DNA from: Hofstenia miamia
Taxonomy: Eukaryota > Xenacoelomorpha > Acoela
Direction: 5' to 3'
Length of the DNA: 64,000 nt
NCBI GenBank assembly: GCA_004352715.1
Contig: SCFE01000055.1
Coordinates: 198,974 to 262,973 of the forward strand
The position numbers and the translations under genes are program-made. Shown piece after piece: positions 11,832-23,349 of this stretch. Below the pieces are notes generated by a model. The model made no database searches. It was not told the origin of the DNA and saw only the letters and a list, made by a program, of their open reading frames with translations. Within the stretch, counting starts at the first letter, position 1, and every line of letters begins with the position of its first letter.

Positions 11832-11969
11832 CATCACAATATGCGCCGTTTATTTTCTCGTAATCCGAGGCAGCGCAGGCGCCGATCACATTAATGGCGG
11901 CGTTTTCGGCGTTACGCCAATTTCACACAATCATAATTGCATTCGTATTCTTTTACTTTTGTACTATAA

Positions 11970-12990
11970 ACATCAAATTCTATACACCTTCAATAATGGA
12001 CTCGATTTTGTTGCGATTCTATACACTCTTTTGTATTAGGTGTTACCATGTTTTGAATGTGCTTATAATATTAAATTGTTAATTTAGGAGTGTCATATGC
12101 CAAAATTGTGAATAAAATTATTTTACTAATGTATGATGATCACATTTATTACTTATTTCGTTCCTAAAATATTAAAAACACAACACATATGCATTACAAG
12201 AAATTGTAGCACAAATCGTTGTAGCCCTCTAACAGCAAAACAGAATGAAGTATTCAATTACATGTTAATAAAATGAACTTGAAATGGATATTGTTTTCTT
12301 TCTTAAATGCGTTTTTGGGCCTCCAGCATTTAAAAATCAACTATAGATTAAACTTACGGATAAATTTAGCCGAGCATCTATTATACAAATTGCCGGAAAA
12401 ATGTGTATTGATCCTCTTTAATATTATATAATTTAAAGTATTTCCCTTGTTCGCACGACTTAACTTACCTCTTAAATTCATTAAATTCAAAATTGACACG
12501 ACAAATTCAAAGGATATAGATACGATCTTGACATTATTTTATAGTATTAGCATTAACCAATTAGAATTGATGATGTATTTCAACATTTGCGTGTTGGCAT
12601 TTTCATGAAATTATATTCAATTGCATCTACTTCATTTTTCCCTTTATAAATTGACATATGGGATAAAATTTTTTGCAAAATTTTGACACGTGAACAACCA
12701 TGGCTATGAACAAATTTTTTTTGCATTGCATAGTAAACCAATAGCGCTTAAACAATTGATGATGAGCTAGATAATTAATTTTAGGATATATAAATTTGTA
12801 AAAAACCTCTTTCACTTACAGTTAAGCATAGTGCGTTATCTACGCCGCACTTTCACTAGTTATTTGCTGACGTCACATGGCACTGTTTAAATTTCTTGTA
12901 ATGTTTGTTTAAAGTTCATTCATTTATTAAATATCTAATCCAACTCATTGAAGTACTCGTGCATAGCACACGCAGTCTCCTAGTATGTAA
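11970..12990 (+). repeat. Dispersed repeat, copy B (split by an insertion)
   Basis: The parts 11970-12190 and 12904-12990 align in order with 1040-1232 and 1237-1320. The junction in copy A lacks the 0.7-kb insert. A GC-rich patch just upstream (11865-11925, GGCGGCGTTTTCGGCG-like) is not clearly part of the repeat. Confidence 0.75.
12192..12903. mobile_element. 712-bp MITE-like insertion with 14-bp inverted ends
   Basis: It starts CATTACAAGAAATT and ends AATTTCTTGTAATG, exact inverted copies. The host repeat is continuous across this point in its other copy (near 1232-1237), so this is a genuine later insertion. An ATG triplet abuts both ends, but a target duplication cannot be proved. No transposase frame was recognised. 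Confidence 0.75.
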
Positions 12991-13399
12991 TTATAATGAT
13001 TAATCAAAAATATTTTACCAAATTTATTTGATAAAGAAAATCCTAAAACAAACATAAGCCTCTGAAATAATAATTTATTTTAAATTCATCAAATATTGCG
13101 ACAAGGTCCAAATCAAAATTATTCAATTACAAATGATTAAATAAAAATAGTTATTCGATGTACCAAACCCTGTTTGTTATAATCCAAACAATTTAACATA
13201 ATTTAACGAAACTAAAATAAAATGACAAATTGCATTTTAAAATGCATTAGGAAAATCGCCATATACATGTATATATTATTTGATATATATAATATTTTTA
13301 TATTGCTATATAATGTTTTAAAATATGAATTCTAAAGTTAACGTGAGATTAAAATACAAAGAGCAACAGATACACGTCTAATATTAATTAATAGACTAA

Positions 13400-13650
13400 T
13401 GTGTGCTTTACAAAAATCATAGTCGTCATGAATGAAAATTGTTGAAGTGAACTTCTTTGGAAGTGACAACTAGTCCTCCTCTACTCCATACGCACTCAAC
13501 AGGATCTGATGTTGCACGAATACCAAAAATAAGTTTGGCTAATTATCCCAGATGTGGAAAGCGACTAGCATGAATTTTCCACTAATTAAGAGTAGACAAA
13601 TTTCTTATAAAAATTTTCGCTTAAATACGTTTCGACTTCGACCTTGAATA
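13400..13650 (-). mobile_element. hAT transposase C-terminal (dimerisation) relic
   Basis: The minus strand, with frame changes, reads VETYLSENF, then RFPHL-LAKLIFGI-ATSDPVECVWSRGGLVVTSK. This matches the hAT dimerisation region (pattern: LA-LA, IPATSAPxERVFSxxGxxVT-KR). Stops interrupt it and the N-terminal part is missing. Confidence 0.65.
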
Positions 13651-13774
13651 GTTGACTTGCTGCATAATATATTTATTGGTTCTATTTTTTTTCTTCTATT
13701 CAGGCATTGGTTCCAAAATTTCGACATTCGCATCATCATCATTTATGTTGCTATTATTATTTCGTTTCTTCTCA

Positions 13775-15130
13775 CAGCTTGATACTGGTACCCCTCTCAG
13801 CTCGGGGAACTCACCAGTTCCCAAGGAGTCTGAGAGCTTTCTTTAGGACTCTTGCTGTACCTAACAATGCTGCCTTCTGTGCTACCGCTCCTCCCCACTT
13901 TGGTACTCCCAACTTCTCCAAGTATCTCTTATGCTTCTTACTCACTGCTCCTAGTGCGCCTACTACTACTGGGACTACTTCAACCTTCTTTAACTTCCAC
14001 AGCCTTTCTATTTCCTCTACCAACTCTCTGTACTTGTCTATCTTCTCTTTCTCCCTGCTTTCTACATTCCTGTCCTTCGGTACTGCTATATCTATCACTG
14101 TTCCCAAGCTTTTCACTTTGTCTACCACTACTATGTCTGGCCTCCGTGTTTCTATCACCTTGCTTGTCTGTATGTTGAAATCCCACATTATCTTAACCTT
14201 CTCATTTTCTATTACGCCCTGTGGCTTGTGCTCATACCACTTGTCTCTTGCTTCTAACCCATGCTGCCTGCTCAAACTCCAGTGTACCATTCTTCCCACC
14301 TTGTCATGCCTGAACTTATACTCATTCTGTGCCAACTTCTCACACCCTGCTATCAGATGATCTACTGTCTCTGCCTCTTTCTTACATAGCCTACACTTAT
14401 CATTTACTTCTATTTTTCTGTCCACATGCTTTTTCACCCAGTTTGTTCTTATTGCTTGCTCCTGTGTTGCCATTATCAGTGCCCACTCACCACACACTTC
14501 TCCAATGCTACTGCTAGTATCTCATGAACACATGAACACTTGTGAACTTCTTCAGCCCATGTACCTCATCTCTGCCTGGCGCCTTCCAGTTTTGCATCTT
14601 CTTTCGAGCCTCCTTCAGCTTTGCAGTTGTGATTACTTCTTCTTCTTGTCTGAACTCCTTCTGCATTTGCTCACTCTCTTTCTCTGGCCCCTCACTTCCA
14701 CATATAATCTCCTTACTGCATCCTTACCTGCTCTAGCTGTAGCCTTTTCTCATGCATCTAGTTCTTTGTAGAAAATTCCTTGCTCTATATTTTCTTAATT
14801 TCTCAGCTTCTGCAACTAATCTCTGCTTAAGCTTTTCTCTTGCAGTTTCTATAGTCTTTCCCTTACCTACCCAGCACTGCCTTACTTGTTTTCTTTATTT
14901 GCTGCCTAATCTTTGCCACTTTGTTCTCAATTCTTCTCTTCCATGTTGGCTTTCTGTCTCTCTTAGCTAATTGTTGTCTTTTCTTCTTTATGTCCATGCC
15001 TACATTCTTCAGCACCTCTCATGTACCTGCATGCACTAAGCTATTAACTTTTGTTACACTCTTAGCATCTATCCTCTCTAACACTTTATTGAGCCTTGCT
15101 GTCTCTACTGCTAACTTGCTTTCCGTAACT
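13775..15130 (-). mobile_element. LINE remnant with C-terminal zinc knuckle and restriction-like endonuclease
   Basis: The minus strand has an open frame of about 228 codons (13811-14497). Its N-terminal part carries a CCHC knuckle, C-RLC-KKEAETVD-H-LIAG-C. Its C-terminal part has RPDIVVVDKV, then TVIDIAVPKDRNVE and EKIDKYRELVEEIERLW, the P-D/…D-x-A-V-P pattern of the restriction-like endonuclease in R2/R4/Dong/NeSL-type LINEs. Upstream on the minus strand, broken frames to about 15130 resemble the N-terminal linker, including WKAPGRDEVHG, which normally precedes the reverse transcriptase. The reverse transcriptase core itself is absent, so an internal deletion has fused linker to endonuclease. 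The open endonuclease frame suggests a fairly recent death. A second fragment of the family is at 39405-40258. Confidence 0.75.
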
Positions 15131-15164
15131 CCCCTTGGAACTGACAACCTACTTCTCTAATTTA

Positions 15165-15680
15165 TTTCTTTATTGAAAATTAAGAAAATTGAGATTAGGC
15201 TTTAGAAACACCATTTCAGTTGTGTGATGAGGTCGCAATCTGTCTCGTTGGTCAGTCACCGTTTTCATTCTTTTCGATTAGAGCCTCTCTGCGTCAGTAC
15301 TGGTAGATTTAACTGTAAATATTTTTCGAGCAATCTTGTTCATCAATGGTAATCGATTTTTCTTACTATAGATCAGTACGTAAACAAGTTCTTTATTTCA
15401 TAAAAAATGTTCCTCTAATAAGAAGTCAATTAGTCACAAACGGTATCTGCGGTTGTGGTCTCTGCAGAAGCAGTTCGTATAGTCTACATTTTACTGCCAA
15501 TCTCTCTGCTACTGTTTGCACTTTTTTAGTCGGTGTTGGCACTTCATTTGGTTCACTTTTCTCCAACATGACCTCGGTGATTGCTGCCTTCTTCAAGCTA
15601 TTTAGATTCCATAAATTTGATAATATCGTCTTGCTATTTTCTATTAATGCTGTTTTACTAACAGTTGTACGGTAATGGTA
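15165..15680 (-). mobile_element. hAT transposase C-terminal relic
   Basis: On the minus strand an open stretch (about 15440-15660: TILSNLWNLNSLKK, VQTVAERLAVKCRLYELLLQ) is followed, after stops, by STDAERL and then TDQRDRLRPHHTTEMVFLK-NLNFL. The last blocks match the conserved hAT dimerisation segment. It is a different lineage from the relic at 13.5 kb. Confidence 0.6.
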
Positions 15681-15689
15681 TACCGCGAG

Positions 15690-17185
15690 TTTTGAAGGTT
15701 GCTAAAATGATATTTGCTTGCATTCTAGTTGTTTGGTAGGTAGCTTCTCTTAGCATAAACTATGAAATACACATGAATACCGTTAGCATATTTTTTACTT
15801 CAGCATATTTCAAAAAGTCGTCAGAAAAATTTGCCAGTTCTTATAAGATCAAACGGATAATGAATCAATGCCATTTTGTCTAATTTTTTATCTGTGATAC
15901 AAATTGTACAGCACAATAACTTTATTCGTCCAAATTGGTACACAAAAGGCATAATAGGGATAAATCAGTGAAGTATGAAACAAAATTATTTCAGTATAAA
16001 AATGTTAGTACTAACCTCTGACAAAATGTCATAAAAATTTTTTGGGCAAAGATACTGACAATTTTTTATAAATTATAAAAAATTAAATATTCAGTGGGTA
16101 TTCACAAATCACAATTTTGCTTTTCTTAAGATATGTGGTTGGGGTGTAACTTTGCACCCCCAATAAAAACAGGGTTAAATGTTGAATACGTTGTTTTCTA
16201 AAACATGTCAAGCTTTGACACGCATCAATTTTGCTAGTATGTGTATGGCGTGTTTACTTGAAGCATTAATCATTTGGCACCATTTTATTGAATTTTATAA
16301 CAGTATAATGACAAATCAAAATAATATCTTATAGGTAATCTTCATATTTGATGCAAAGCAATGTTGTGAATTCATCGAGGGCAAAATTTATTTAATGCAT
16401 TTTTATTATGGAATTATGATCTATGCTTTGAAAGAATGAGAATGAATTAAATGTTGCATAAGTAAGTTTTTTATTTATAATTATTTTGCACGTGGATATA
16501 CATTAAAAAGTAGTTAAGTAAAATATGAGCATGAGTAAATCGCATTTTATGAATGTAGAAGATTTCTATTTATGAGGAAAGATAAAAAGAAAGACTATTT
16601 TTTATTCTTAGAGCAACAAAAAATAAAAGCGTGCAGAATTTATGATATCTAATTCGTCAGGTAGCAGAGATGCAATTGGCTCGCCGAATCAAGTATTTGT
16701 TGATGGTTCAGTTGAGTAAGCTTTCCACTTTAATCATTCCGGTCTCATTTATTTAGTAAATAAGTTAAAGGGACAAATTAAGTGAAATTTATTTGTACAA
16801 ATTCCATGTGCATCTAAATTTGCCTAAACATTTTCAAAATTTTCTTTGTGTAGACTTTCATTTGTTTCTAAAATTGGATAGTATTACTTTAGAAATCCTG
16901 AAATTGGATTTGGATCCAAATAGAATTTTTGGCAGAGAAAGAATGGGGTTTACAACTATATATATATATTTCAACTTGCCAGGCCTTATTCAGATTCTTC
17001 CAGTCGTTGTTTGTAAATATTTTTAAGTTTATTCCCAAAATACATTAAAGCAATGCGATCATTATAATATGTAATCCCAATAAATTATTTCCTAATAGAT
17101 TGTATGATAATAAATGATACAAAATATATATATGCCGTTTTGTTATCAAGAAGTGAGTTTTAAAAATATCATTTTCTTAAAGTTA
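15690..17185. other. No gene seen
   Basis: AT-rich, stop-dense in all frames; only short spurious frames. No repeat or motif recognised. Confidence 0.5.
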
Positions 17186-17589
17186 GGGGGTGTTCAAATG
17201 CCGAGCATTCTGGCACAATCCAATTTGCTTGCCGCAGTTGTCTAAACCTAAAAAAAGTTTTTTTCTATGCATAATCCAAGGTATTTATAGAAATCAACTT
17301 TTTGTATGTTCCTTCTCCACTAATTGTTGTGGTGTAGTTTATATATATAACCTCTTTCATAGGATCTTTTCTAATGTTAGATGAGCTATAACAAGCTCAG
17401 TTGTTTTCGATACATTCATTTTTAAATTACATTTTTCTGATGCCTTAACAAATAAATTTATACTTCTTTGGTAATACAGATAATCGTCAATTTCCGTGTT
17501 CTTACCTACATGTATTTTACAGTTAATCCTTGTATTATCAGAGTATTTCGATTAATGTCCAATTCATTATTAGAGATGAGGATAGAAAT

Positions 17590-17800
17590 AAGCAATTAAC
17601 AATTGAAGGAGTGCAGAAAAGAATGAAAGGTAATACGAGCAGAATAGAACTGAAAGAGAATGAAGCTTTACTTCTAAATAATTTTTTCAGTCGGTTCAAT
17701 CAATACAAAGATAAGGATGAAATCCTAGACTTCCTCTCTCCTAATGTAAGTAAATTCCCCCATGTTCAAGAGGATAAATTTCAACAGTTTTTCAATTGGA
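17590..17800 (+). repeat. Inverted internal duplication within the LINE relic
   Basis: This segment is the reverse complement of about 18475-18665 (shared AAAGAATGAAAG, GCAGAATAGAACTGAAAGAG, TCCTAGACTTCCTCTCTCC). A further short direct repeat flanks it (17541-17590 versus 17803-17855, AATGTCCAATTC). A LINE piece has therefore been copied in opposite orientation into the same element. Confidence 0.75.
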
Positions 17801-19558
17801 TATCATTATAGAGCATTACGAATAATGTCCAATTCTTTATTGAAGATGAGGATCGTCTCATTAGTGAAAAGCATTCCACTAAGAGGACCACCCTGAGGTA
17901 CTTCAATCAACATATCAATTCCTTTTGTAAATTTTGTTCTTTTGTACCGTATCTGTTGATTCCAGTTTTGCATGCATTCTTTTAGCCAACCAGCTAGCTA
18001 AACGCTTTCCTTGCCCATCCTGTTTATAACTTATGTTGAATTATCGTGTTGAAGGCACTGCTGTAATCAAAGATAGTAATTCTAGCAAATGATGTGTCGT
18101 TGGTATTCCGATTTTTTTAGCTGTAGTGCAATGTATATAATAACACATCCGTTGTTCCTCTGTTCGTTCTATATGCAAATTATATGCAAATTGATATTCG
18201 TCCTATATATTTTTCATTTCACATATGTGTATACACGATGTACATTTATATCTAACGTAGGAGTAACTGTGATAGGTCTAAATTTGTTGACATTTTCTGG
18301 ACATATTTTTGTTTCAATCTTCGTTTTTGGAACTGGGGTTAGCAGGTCACGTTTTCATTTTATTGGATATGTCAAAGTTCTAAAACATTTATTGAACGTT
18401 TTGGAGGATGTTTTGAAGTATCAATTGGGTATTTCTGACATACCAGGTGATGAATTAATGTTAATTTTATTGAATGCTGTTGAACGTTTTCTTCTTGAAC
18501 ATGGGGAAATTCGTTTACATTAGGAGAGAGGAAGTCTAGGATTTCATTTTTATCTTTGTATTGATTGAACCGACTGAGAATTATTTAAAAGTAAATCTTC
18601 ATTCTCTTTCAGTTCTATTCTGCTTGTATTATCTTTCATTCTTTTCTGCACTTCTTCAATTGTTAATTAATTAATTCTATCCTTACGAAGTTGACGTACC
18701 ATTTTCACAAATAATCTTTGAATTCTGTTCTTATTTTCATCTTTAAAAGCTTGTTTTGTATCTTTTAATAATTTTTCTGAACTGTCATCTATCACTTTTT
18801 CGTTGCGAAAGATATGGTAGGCAGATGTCATTTTGGTTCTTCCCAATATATCAAGGACTTTATCATCCAAATTTTCAATTAACACATTAATGTCTTCTTC
18901 CTCTAATACCTTTTCAAGCATTTCGTGTATTGCTCTCAAGTTATAGCTTTCTTAAATATTTTGTTTTCTAACCTTGTTTTTCATTTCTTTCCAACTTAGA
19001 CTTGCATAATGCTTAAATGATACATAGTGTTTACATTGTCAACAGGTATATCTTACGAAATGTTGTAAAAGTTTGATTTTGTTAAATAGCATACATCTAG
19101 TTGACTTTCAATTGGGAGAAATGGATAATTATAACAAAATTCTCCGGCATTGAAACCTGTTAAGCAATTTAAGCACCTTTCATTTGCATCCCCTAATAGA
19201 AAAATGAAAGCTCTTAGATATTTACTAGTACAAGTTTGAAAAGCATTGATAAGTCTTTTATAACATTTTCTTTTATTTCTTTGGGAAGCACTCCATAAAT
19301 GTTAATGAATATCATAACAGAATAGCCGCCAGGAATCTAAGCAGGATGATAAACGATTGCCAATAATTCGATATCAATGTTTGAAATTTCTATAAAAACA
19401 TTGAGTTTATTTTTAGACTACGTTTTATCGAAATAAGTTAATAAACCTCCGCCTCCATTTTCGTTGCAAACATAATTAAATTTATATCTAGCCGAAACGT
19501 GATAATTTTCAATTGCAATTTCTTCATTCACTATTTCGCATTTGATTTTTTATTCTTG

Positions 19559-19902
19559 CAGACTTGTCAACGAGCCGACATTTCCAAGCTCGGCGGGGCT
19601 CAGCTCGTTTAAATTTTGTGTAAGTTCAGCTCGGCTAGCCATATAAAATCTTTGAATGAGGCTCGTTTTAGCTCGGTATTTTTTTAAAAATATTGTGCTC
19701 TTCCTATTATTTAATAAACATTTCTTAAATAAGATTATAGGAAAGGCATACTGACTGCAAAATAAGAAAAATCTCCATAATCAAATTAACAAGCAGAACT
19801 ATAAACTTGCTTTGCCTAAAATAGGCTCGTTTTGGGCTCGTTGTATATCAAAATACTGTGCTCAAGCTCGGCACGGCTCGGATCGGCTCGTTGACAAGTC
19901 TG
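19559..19902. mobile_element. hAT-type MITE, 344 bp, inserted in the LINE endonuclease
   Basis: Both ends carry CAGACTTGTCAACGAGCCGA as exact 20-bp inverted repeats with GCTCGG-rich subterminal words. The flanks TATTCTTG and AATTCTTG match in seven of eight bases, an 8-bp target duplication as expected for hAT. No coding capacity. Confidence 0.9.
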
Positions 19903-20289
19903 AATTCTTGCACCATTACAACATCGTACTTTTCATGTTTTAAAGTATACTCAAATTTACTAAATTTATATATATATATATATATAGATATAATATAACT
20001 GAATTTTTCACAAAAAGTATCTTTCATAAAATAGTGGAATTTCTCAAACTTTGACATTCGAAATATTTAAAAGCCTTTGATATTTTGAGATTTTATTGTA
20101 ATGCTTGCGAATTGCTTAAAACACACGCCCTACTTTTCTCTATTGAAGCCCTTTCATACAGTGTCATGTAGAGATTTAGTAAATATGTTCAAAATCCCCG
20201 AAATTCAAAGGAACTCTTTAGTTTCTTCATTGGGTCTAAATGTGCTGGTTGCGGGCACGCAGAAAGGACTGCAGAATCACGTTTCATGA

Positions 20290-21070
20290 GACCTTCCTTA
20301 ATTCCTTAATACATGACAAATCTATCGTTTCTCTTGTGGTATAGATTCCTTACTGAGAGCTAATGTCAATGACCTACTGTTGCTACGAGAAAGTAATTTC
20401 AGTATATGTAGAACATACCTCCAGAAAACTACGTAGACTGGCAAAACACAGTTTATCAGCCGGGTCAATCCAGTTGATAGATACAATCGAAGGATGTTGT
20501 TTAAAGTCCAGTGAATGAAATCCTTGCCAAATACCAAGAAATATCCTTTCAAAACTAGGAAGACCAAAAGAAGTGTCAAAGGTGAAGGATATCTGTATTA
20601 TCTATTATCATTGAAGAGAATTTGGAATTTTTAAACAGTCATCATAAGCTTGTTCATCTGTAATATACCAATACCTGACCAATTCGAAACTGATCCTAAC
20701 TAAGAAGTTTGGAATGATATGTCAGAGCAGGAACATGTCGTCAGCCAAAGAAGCTCTTCAACAACAATTGATAGTTATCAGATAAGCATTGTCTTTACAA
20801 TTTTCCGATATGATGTTTACGGCGAATGAACTAAAATTGAGAAAACCGTTTTCTGAGATAACATCCTAGAAATTCCTCTGCAATTTTTTTTGTAAACGAG
20901 TAATTTTCCAACGGCAAAAATACTTTATAATGACATTAATTTGTTTTTAACCCAATCAGGATTACACAATACAAGCATATCATCAACATAAGTTATTTGT
21001 AAACTTCCGCTGGATTTGAGGGTCCCAAATAATAATTTATTAATGGCTTTCCTACGATTTTGTTTATTTC
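20290..21070 (-). mobile_element. Possible retroelement reverse transcriptase trace
   Basis: Near 20945-20998 the minus strand reads QITYVDDMLVLCN followed by PDWVKN, the form of a reverse transcriptase catalytic box as in Ty1/copia-like enzymes. Downstream are FAVGKLLVYKK and EEFLGCYL in other frames, and another open stretch to 20322. Heavily broken; family uncertain and could be chance apart from the YVDD box. Confidence 0.35.
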
Positions 21071-21079
21071 AACATTTGG

Positions 21080-22995
21080 TTATGATGTCATAATTTACTC
21101 GTATCTGACAGCGGCTAAGCACCTCTTTTTAACTTCCGAACTATTCAAATTATAAACATGACATTTTTTCACACTTTGTAGTTACAAACCATGGAGTTTG
21201 TTTATTCTTACACAGGGTAAAGATTGAAAAATCATGAAGATCGCCAAAAATTTATCATCGCCTAGGGGGACTTTGAGTTCGATTGAAACACTTCTTCCCT
21301 TCAAAATTTCATTTTTGGTGTCAAAATGTTGATAAATCAAATATTTCTATGAGATTTTTCCATTTTTGTTAGAATATTTTGCATTGTGACAAAAATTGCA
21401 CACATCATTTTTTCATTAAAGAAAGCAATCATTGTACTAGAATTTCACCAAGTTTGGTTGATGTCAGTTTTGCTTAACAATCTAGTGTTATATTCAATGC
21501 ACAGTGTCGATCCATTATAAACACTTGTAGTTATGCAACTGCCTGGGAGGTTAACTACCAGTATTCGATATTTTTACCAGATTAATTGACTTGAAAATCG
21601 ACAAGATAAATTTGTCCGATATTGTGTCATATTTGAAAATTTAAATGTAGTTATGCCATGACATGGAGCTCTGGATACAAGGAGATGACACAGTTTTGAT
21701 ACAACATAATGTGTAGGGGGTTTAATTTTACCGCTAGTTGGCGTAATTCACTGTTATGCATACGTATTATGTCTGCGTGCAGTAAAAATTGCAGAATGCA
21801 TGTGGTGCTCTGTTATGCAAGTGAGGATATTATAAATATGACTGTGTATTTTATCGACTACCCTTTGATATTACCGAAGGGAAGAGATGGATAGATGCTA
21901 TCCCAAGAATCTTTACATTTCCTAAACACAGTGCTTTGTAAATATCACTGGAATTTATCAATAGAAACTATAAAGAAGGAAGGTCGTGTACGTGCCGCTA
22001 AACCTCCACATCGATTCAAGACGTTGCCTTCATGCTCTAAGCAAGTTCAACAGAATCCCAGGTACTTTGGTTTTTAAAATGGTTATCAAGAAATAATCAT
22101 GTGTCATTAATATTTTTATTTAGTCAAGTATTATATTTTTCTGTTAAAAATAAACTTATGAAATATTAAAATCAATTTTTTCGTTTTTGAAGTTTAGATT
22201 AATAATTAATCGTTGGCAGCAGATTACACGTTCCGAAGCGGGAAGGGCTGGCCATGTTACGCAAATTTACGGGCGGCACTAACAAAACAAGCCGGTAATG
22301 GGCCAAGCAAATGTATACAATTTGGACTTTTCTTTGGACAATTTTTTTGGATTTTTGACAGCTTTTATTAAATATAGATGATTTGAGCTGTGTGCTTCTC
22401 AAATATTTTTTTAAGACTACCTACGTATACATGTAGAAGTATATGGCAAAATCGATATTTACTAGCTTTAAAAGCGGTATTTACAAATATTTTTTAGAAA
22501 TGTTTATTATTTCATGTATTTTAATACTTACAAGCTTGGTTATTTTGTCTTTTAGTTCTATTATACATGTAAATGGCTTATTAATACATAGCTATTTATC
22601 TAAATTACCTCTTCGAATCTATTTTTAATGGGTAGACATTTTAAACCATCACGAAATGAAGTCATCCTCTATCTGTAGAAGCGAATGTGATTTTTAAAAG
22701 CCTACATCCTCATACGCTTATCTCATATTCAAAAATTTGATTTTAAAATACACGATCATCTTTACTGCTCAAAATTTGCCGAATTTGTTTCCAAACATAT
22801 CTGACCGGGTATGGGGCAAGAGGAAACGGGTAGTATTTATTGATAGAAATACTCTAATTGAAAATAAACAGACCTACTTTGACTGATTATATTTCTTTCG
22901 TTTATATTTCTACAAAACAATGTGTAAACATCTATACTAAAAGCTGCGCAATATTGCAATATGTTTTATACGCTGCTATGATATCGATATAAATG
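21080..22995. other. No gene supported
   Basis: Two consecutive short plus-strand frames at 21709-21894 and 21895-22077 and a GC-richer patch at 22215-22310 were examined and matched nothing recognised. Confidence 0.4.
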
Positions 22996-22999
22996 TTTA

Positions 23000-23348
23000 A
23001 AATACATGCAATTGTTTTTTTGCAAAAAAATATATTTAGGAAAACCACGAGCAGATCATGAGAGTCGTGTTTTACACCAAGACCCCTTTATAATGGCAAA
23101 ATTTCAGGGAAATTATCAAAAAGTGGTTTCTTCTTATTGATTTACCTTACTTATTAAAATCTCCTAGTAACAANAAATACATGCAATTGTTTTTTTGCAA
23201 AAAAAATATATTTAGGAAAACACGAGCAGATCATGAGAGTCGTGTTTTACACAAAGACCCCTTTATAATGGCAAAATTTCAGGGAAATTATCAAAAAGTG
23301 GTTTCTTCTTATTGATTTACCTTACTTATTAAAATCTCCTAGTAACAA
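23000..23348 (+). repeat. 174-bp direct duplication joined by a single N
   Basis: Bases 23000-23173 and 23175-23348 are nearly identical (about three small differences) and are separated by one N at 23174. Either an unmerged contig overlap or haplotype join, or a true tandem duplication. Confidence 0.9.
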
Positions 23349-23349
23349 C

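Larger units (their letters stand above)
17190..20040 (-). mobile_element. Decayed LINE: endonuclease plus reverse transcriptase
   Basis: Read on the minus strand from about 20040 down: HEKYDVVMVQE, then (after a MITE) IENYHV, NENGGGGLLTYF, IELLAIVYHPA and LLGDANERCLN, the succession seen in APE-type LINE endonucleases. Next come a linker with an open stretch at 18667-18939, KFRPITVTPTL (RT finger region, 18257-18286), IFDYSSAFNTI (palm motif A, near 18050-18075), EVPQGGPLSGMLF (motif B, 17867-17902), and NLKMNVSKTTELVIAH with a later FYKYLGLCIE (thumb, 17190-17500). Many stops and frameshifts. The order and the short NVSKTKEL-like block suggest an L2/Rex1-like lineage; that is an inference. 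Confidence 0.7.

Noticed and set aside
13652-15160. Several plus-strand frames rich in Ser, Leu and Cys
   Set aside because: They are antisense to the endonuclease-type LINE, whose minus-strand frames carry recognisable motifs.
21709-22077. Two adjacent plus-strand frames as a split gene
   Set aside because: Neither part resembles a known domain, and the lengths are within chance for this composition.
6300-22400. Weak repeat between about 6400 and 22370
   Set aside because: Only about 40 bases match with gaps, too little to define a family.
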